A stretch of DNA of 64,000 bases from Panicum virgatum. Its lineage: Eukaryota > Streptophyta > Magnoliopsida > Poales > Poaceae. This document shows, one piece after another, positions 58,891 through 64,000 of the stretch. The position numbers were made by a program, and so were the translations under genes. Positions within the stretch are counted from its first letter, which is position 1; each line of letters starts with the position of its first letter. The notes below the pieces were generated by a model. The model saw nothing but the letters and a program-made list of their open reading frames with translations, had not been told where the DNA came from and did no database searches. Location of the stretch: the NCBI RefSeq assembly GCF_016808335.1, contig NC_053145.1, positions 23,579,534-23,643,533 of the forward strand, in the 5' to 3' direction.

Positions 58891-60473
58891 TGTTGGCGGT
58901 CGATATCAGTGATTTTCGCCGCCAACGCTCCGCCTGATTTCATGAAACAAAGGTCATAATCATGCCAAATTCACTTATATTAATGAGTTCCACAAGTCTT
59001 GGTGAGTATTTGAACGCAGGAACTACATGTACAATATTTGGCCAAAATGGGAAAAAACCCAGGCCAGCCGGCCTAGGCCTGGCCGGTTGGCCTAGCCACA
59101 TGGCACTTCAGGCTCATCTTTGGCCAGAGTGCTCATGGGTGCAAATACGAGCAAACCCAATGTGGTTTTCTACAAAATTCACAAACCAAGACCGAAAGGC
59201 TTGAGCCATGATAAGTTGGGTCCACCTGTAGTAACCAAACTCAGAATCAAGTACTAAACCGACTTGAGGAGGAAATACAAGCGGTGATTGGCATGTCAGT
59301 GGAACGGAGGGCCAAGGGGGGACAACCCCAGGCCGGCCGGCCTAGGCCGGGCCGCCCGGCCCCTAACTTCCTCGCTTCGGACCAAGCCAATGCAACCGAC
59401 TTCATCAGGCAATCAGGAGCGTCCACAGAAAGGCGGCACAAATTTGACAGAGATCATAGGCCGGTCGGCCTTGCCTTTCTGCGCCACGTGTGCAGCCTTC
59501 TAGAGGGAGTTATAACCGTCATGTGTGCAGCCCACAAGTGGAGGTAACAACCGCCATTCATGCGTGGGCAGCTTTGCTTTCAAGCCAAGCTAACCATAGC
59601 TTAGCTTACATGCTAAGCCACCTTAGCCTTGCTTACAAGCTAAGCAACCCACCTTGGAGGCCTATAAAAGGGAGCCCCCACCCCTCATTTCAGCACACAC
59701 CATTTGGAGTGGAGAAGTGACCAAGCAAGATGTAGTCCCACTTAGTAGAATAGGGAGAGTGTGAGGTGAGAGTCTTGGCGAAAGCCAAAATAAAGCAGCG
59801 GTGCCGAGTTCTCTCGGCCTTACTCCATTTTGTAAGCCACCTCGGAGGAATGGAATATCTTCGGAGTGAAGTTCCTCGTCTCTCATCGGTATCTCGCTAG
59901 TCTTTATCTTTACTTCAGTTAGTTGTTTACTTTCTGTCATTGATCTGTGGGATCCCTAGTCTGTGTAAGTAGCAAGTTCTACTTATTTGAGAGTGCTTTA
60001 TGTCTTGCCGGGAGGCAGGAATGCATAACTCGATAGTGTTAGGCGTGGTGCCTAAACTATGTTAGTTACATAGGGTTGTGTTCCACCCCACGAAACCATT
60101 ATGGTAGGCAGCAGGTGGTGACAGCCCTGTCCGTCCTTCGTAGTCCACCACCTTCGTTTGTTTTCATAGCAGTAGTTGCAGGTTGCCGTTGGACTCCCCT
60201 CTCACCCCTTTCTGAAGTCCTTCCTCTTCCAGCCGCCGAAGAAGATCAAGATAGTTTAGTTACAAGTCTTCTGGGTAATGAGTTGGCTAACCGACGTTAG
60301 ACCCTCTACCCACTTATCTCTCTTCCCCTGGTGGGACAGGTTGAACTAGTTCTAGGTTTGGTTGAAGCTTTACCATTCCTTGGATTCGATATCCCATGTA
60401 TACTCCCTGATAAAAGCTACATCGGTCTTTGTGCGCTTGCAGAGTAACTCGTATAGGCTAAGGAGTGCCAACA
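58891..60473 (+). repeat. Second Athila-type LTR (1583 bp)
   Basis: Very similar to 52191-53739. It has an extra duplicated segment near 59608-59644 (GCTAAGC-rich) and lacks the 52740-52790 GGCCGGCC cluster. TATAAAA at 59663-59669. Ends GCCAACA, then a second PBS. Confidence 0.92.
59663..59669 (+). promoter_or_regulatory. TATA box, second Athila-type LTR
   Basis: GGCCTATAAAAGGGAGCC, identical setting to 52953-52959. Confidence 0.75.
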
Positions 60474-60480
60474 AACTTTC

Positions 60481-60499
60481 TGGCGTCGTTGCTGGGGAA
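60481..60499 (+). other. Primer-binding site, tRNA-Asp type (second)
   Basis: TGGCGTCGTTGCTGGGGAA, a degenerate copy of the PBS at 53747. It shows that the second LTR also served as a 5' LTR. Confidence 0.85.
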
Positions 60500-60872
60500 C
60501 AGTAGCAACACTAGTCTAGAATTCATTCAGCTGTACACCTTTTAGCCCATCCACGTGGAGTTCTACTCCTAGTTATCCGGCAGTTCCATCCTGTGAGAAT
60601 TTGGAACGGCCACCATCCTACCCCCCCCCTTATCTGATGGTTACGAGATCAGTCCCAGTCTCGTAAACCATGGTTCGCGCATAGTCATTCTCTATGAGAA
60701 AGGACAAGAATCCTTGCTGGAATTCAACCATACCCCATTCAAACCAAAACACCTTATGGTGAAGCTCTCCCCATTCTCTCTGACGGGCGAAGCGAAAATT
60801 TGGTACGACCAGATGGCAGGGAGAGTCAGAGGAGATTGGATCAAGCTGAAGGATGAATTTTGCTTCCCTGCT
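60500..60872 (+). pseudogene. Second Athila-type leader and gag fragment
   Basis: Matches 53766-54140 closely (KLSPFSLTGEAKIWYDQ). Similarity ends abruptly at about 60872, where Tekay-type leader sequence begins. Confidence 0.85.
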
Positions 60873-61778
60873 AGACTTGAGGTACTCCCAATATACCAAC
60901 TATTAGTTGACTATATTGGAAGTATAGTGAGCTGAGGGAGTCTGACCTTCCCGTCGGCGATGCGAACCAAACGCTGCGCTCAAGTAGTGACCTACTTGAG
61001 CTACTGCCAATATATTGACCATCGGTCAATTATATTGGGAGTAAAAGTACCATGAATACGTTGCCTCAGTAGCGTATGTGCACTGTCCATGCAGTGTTGG
61101 ACGCATGGATGCCGCTTCTATAGTGAGCGGTAATGTATGGGAACGCTTTCATGTGTTCTGGCATGAAAGGTTCAATGCATATATATGTTCTATCAAACTT
61201 CTGCAGGTACACTAACCGCGATTCGATAAGTTAAGAATGGTTAGAATTTATCGACTAGATATTATAGGGAGAGCCGTATCTATGTTATGTCACCGTACTA
61301 ACCGCGTAAGCCAAACAATAGTTGGCAATTGTTTATCTTGAGAGGGCGAATAGGCCGTGCATGCATGATTTGATGATGTATGATTTGATTCTTAGAATTT
61401 GAAATTGTTACATGAGTCTTTTTTAAGGGATTTCTAGATTGGATCTTCATGGATATGTATTAGTGTGCTTGAAAATAAGATGAGTTAAATTTGATATTAG
61501 GAGCATGTTTGTTGAAACATTTATATTTCCTTGGATAAAAAGATAGATTTAAGTCATGCCTTCATCCTTAGCCCCATCTTGATGTTCTAATGATCTTTTG
61601 GTTCCAAAGAATCTCAAATGATGAACCAGTACCAATTGTGGTTTGTTTACCTCCTGAGTTTATGAAACCGTATAATCTTTTGATTCAGAATCACATTTTT
61701 CCACAGTCTTCTTAAAAGCTTTATTTGAGAAGTCTTGAGATAATTATTTAACTCACATTTGAATCTTTTTGGATTCAG
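60873..61778 (+). other. Leader of element C
   Basis: Shares blocks with 2275-2400 and 2520-2640 of A (GCTGAGGGAGTCTGACC; GGGAACGCTTTCATG; TGCAG/GTACAC with GT at 61207-61208). Contains a palindromic stretch at about 60891-60926. Ends in GGATTCAG before the ATG at 61779. Confidence 0.6.
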
Positions 61779-62690
61779 ATGGCGGACCTTTCGAGCATCT
61801 TCTGGGATGATGATGGAAATGCTCATACTGATTGCCTGTACTGGGAGGGCTTTCCTAGGATTTTGTGGGATACTCTTCATATTTTCCACTACCCAAAACC
61901 ACCCCGATACAAGGGACGACAGTTTTCTGAGGATGGAGTTCAGAAGTGTAGTGCTACCATGACCATTACTCAGCACCCTACTTTGGAGTGGCCGCCTATT
62001 GAGATTGAGGTGGTTGGATATCGCCTTGTGGACGCTTTTGAGACAGCAGCTCTCAAAGCTATTACCACCTTCTGTGAACACCATCCGGACGAAGTAGCCG
62101 CTTATCCTATTGGCTTGTTTCCGGCAGTCAGTGCTGGCAACACAGAGTGGCTCTTCAGGACCACCCACTTTGGTCATTTAGTTGGAGATGTGGCTGATGA
62201 GACTATCCAGGCGGTGGTTAGGTATATGAATGCACAGTACCACTATCAGGCTCTTCAGCAGAGGCATATGGATCAGGTGATAGACTTGGCCCAGACTTTT
62301 CAGCAAGGTCTTAGCCTGAGAGACACTCAGATTCAGGGGCTTCAGGAGGCTGTTGCTGGGAGAGATAATGCCATTGCACAGTACGAGCTTCAGGTTATGG
62401 AGCATGGTGCTGAGATAGTGCAGCGCAACACAGTGATTGCTTTTCTTCAGGAGCAGGTTCACGAGCTCGAACTGGAGCTGGGTGATGATATGGACCATAT
62501 TGGTATGCTCCATGAGTAACCAATACCTCCAGTTGTTCCAGCCGAGCCTGCAGCAGAAGAAGAAGACCCAGAGGAGATTGAGGGAGTTTCAGAGATAGAT
62601 TCCGAGCATGCGCCTGCCGAGCCTAACCCTCAGCCGGATGACTATTCCTCCTGTAGTGCTTTCTTTGTGGGCAACCTCGACGACTTCTAG
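61779..62690 (+). CDS. Extra upstream ORF of element C, nearly intact (one stop)
   Basis: The best-preserved copy of the Tekay upstream ORF. Open from MADLSSIFWDDDGNAH at 61779 to a TAA at 62517-62519; homology with the acidic tail of the A and B copies (EEIEGVSEIDSE) continues in the same frame to TAG at 62688-62690, so the TAA is probably a late nonsense change. N-terminal 130 residues form a conserved globular-looking part (YWEGFPRILWDTL, VVGYRLVDAFETAAL, ITTFCEHHP); residues about 145-245 are Q/E/L-rich and probably coiled coil. No signal peptide, membrane segment or known domain. Function unknown. Confidence 0.72.
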
Positions 62691-63158
62691 GCATCTTAGG
62701 ATTGTCTTAGATAGTGTGTGATCTTCCTTGTTGTAGTATATGTACATAGGGAAGGAAATATTGTAAAATAGCCCTAGGAAGGAGTGCCACTTGTTGTAAC
62801 ATATGTGGTAAGAAAGTGTGATGCTAGGCTTGTAATATAAATACTACCTTGGATGTAATATAGTCATGGCTACCAGTTTGGAAATCTTGATCTTTCTGCT
62901 TGCCAAATTCTTATCTTTTCATTGGTGCATTTCTAAGCTGTTTGATGAATACCGAAATGATAGAGTGTGAAGTTATCTAACAGCTGGCCAATTTTGAGAT
63001 ATGTGCGTTGAGCAAATGTGTATTTTGCAAATTGTGTTACCTCGCACTTTATTAAATTCTGCTGATTTTGTTTGGCTGTCCAATGTATGATCATTGCACA
63101 TACCATTGATTTTAGAAGCAAGAATAATGTATCTAATGGATGTCTTCCATAATTACAG
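62691..63158 (+). other. Spacer between upstream ORF and gag (C)
   Basis: AT-rich, non-coding. Ends in AATTACAG directly before the gag ATG at 63159. Confidence 0.55.
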
Positions 63159-64000
63159 ATGGTTGGTCATACCCGTGGATCGCCTGAAGGTTTTGGCCGT
63201 GAAACTGGCAGTGGATCTCAGCAGCCACCGCCACCACCGCCGAATCTGGCCGAGCTAATGGCCATGCAAACCGAATTGCTTCGTCAGCTGGTGCAAGGGC
63301 AGCAGAATCCGCCACGCCAGCAGCATGGAGGACGTGATGCACAACCAGCGGGTTACCAAGAATTCTTTGGTACCCAACCTCCACTGTTCAGCCGGACTGA
63401 TGAACCTTTGGACGCCGATGCTTGGCTCCGTACTATTGAGTCCAAGTTTGCCTTGCTAGCAGTACCTTGTGCTGATGCAAACAAGGCTCATTTCGCCGCC
63501 CAGCAGCTTCGTGGCACCGCTCGTATTTGGTGGGATCACTATTGTGCTATGCAGCCTGCTGGACATGTTATTTCTTGGGAGGAATTCCGGAATGCTTTTC
63601 AAACACATCATATTCCCGAGGGACTGATTGAGAGAAAGCTGAATGAATTCTTGGCTTTGAATCAAGGGACCCGCACTGTGCTTTAGTATGCACATGCCTT
63701 CAATCATTTATGCCAATACGCGGGCCATCATGTGGATACTGACGCCAAGAAGCGCGTCCGTTTTCGTCCTGGCCTTAATACCAAGCTCAAGGAACACCTG
63801 AACCTTGTTTAGCCAAATACTTATAATGAGCTGGTCAATATGGCCATTACTCAAGAAGATTGTATCGTGGTACATCGCGCCGAGAAGAAGCGAAAGGCAC
63901 AAACGGGACCCCCGAGTGCTCAGCCACCAAAGTATCGTCTGGTGCAGAATACTCCACCAAGAGCTCCACAGAGAAATGCCCCAACGGGCTGTTTTTAGGC
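63159..64000 (+). pseudogene. gag of element C (5' part, runs off the window)
   Basis: Starts MVGHTRGSPEGFG with a proline run; gag core ARIWWDHYCAM and LNEFLALNQGTRTV. In-frame TAG at 63684-63686 and 63810-63812, the first where element A has CAG. Apart from these the frame stays open to near the end of the window. Confidence 0.88.

Larger units (their letters stand above)
52191..60473 (+). mobile_element. Athila-lineage Ty3/gypsy element, highly decayed
   Basis: LTRs 52191-53739 and 58891-60473 flank PBS, gag, pol and a 1.4 kb non-coding tail. The tRNA-Asp PBS and the order of RT, RNase H, integrase with motifs FMDDFSV and YTDHATLKH fit Athila. No envelope-like ORF is recognisable. The second LTR is followed by another PBS and gag of the same family (60474-60872), so the structure is a tandem one. 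The left flank 5-mer is GTGTT; the right counterpart is missing. Confidence 0.88.
60873..64000 (+). mobile_element. Tekay/Del-lineage retrotransposon C, internal part
   Basis: Leader, upstream ORF and gag of a third Tekay-lineage element, related to A and B but diverged. Its 5' LTR, PBS and first part of the leader are missing at the junction with the Athila-type sequence; the right end is cut by the window. Confidence 0.88.

Overview
This is a stretch of a grass (Poaceae) nuclear genome. Evidence: Ty3/gypsy elements of the Tekay/Del, Athila and Tat lineages with plant primer-binding sites (initiator tRNA-Met and tRNA-Asp), a CACTA transposase of the TNP2 type, plant LINE remnants, long nested insertions, and one intron-containing grass-type CC-NB-LRR resistance gene with GC-rich coding sequence. 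I cannot name the species.

Layout. 1-13862: Tekay-lineage element A (+), with its 5' LTR cut by the window edge. 13863-17565: pieces of Athila- and Tat-type LTRs, including an Athila-type LTR with PBS on the minus strand. 17566-19494: a truncated Tekay-like LTR (-). 19495-25785: the only host gene I can support, a three-exon NLR with two consecutive NB-ARC modules and a C-terminal LRR. 25786-27432: a LINE tail and a Tat-type LTR (-) with its flank. 27433-35957: Tekay element B (-), missing everything from mid-gag into its 3' LTR. 35958-36941: a short-LTR element (-) inserted in a decayed CACTA transposase (36942-39310, -). 39660-40058: a large foldback. 40969-41940: a 5'-truncated LINE (-). 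41941-52190: Tat-type LTRs and their antisense genes, interrupted by two solo LTRs that each keep a perfect 5-bp target duplication. 52191-60872: an Athila-type element in an LTR-internal-LTR-internal arrangement. 60873-64000: internal part of Tekay element C (+), running off the window.

The most interesting theme is the Tekay-lineage family, present as three independent internal regions. Each carries an extra ORF of about 300 codons with a predicted coiled coil between the PBS and gag. In all three, both this ORF and gag start exactly after a splice-acceptor-like CAG, and a donor-like TGCAG/GTAC site sits in the leader, which suggests that splicing chooses between the two proteins. The very long LTRs (about 3.5-4.4 kb) also look like small genes: a TATA box, a GC-rich first-exon-like block with a donor, a long AT-rich intron-like stretch, then a short indel-free exon-like block behind an identical acceptor in every LTR where it can be seen.

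The transposons are decayed. Several nonsense codons are C-to-T changes at CAG or CGA, as expected from cytosine deamination in methylated DNA. The NLR has no visible lesion across its three exons: both introns are phase 0 with GT-AG ends, and the joined frame is open for 1159 residues.
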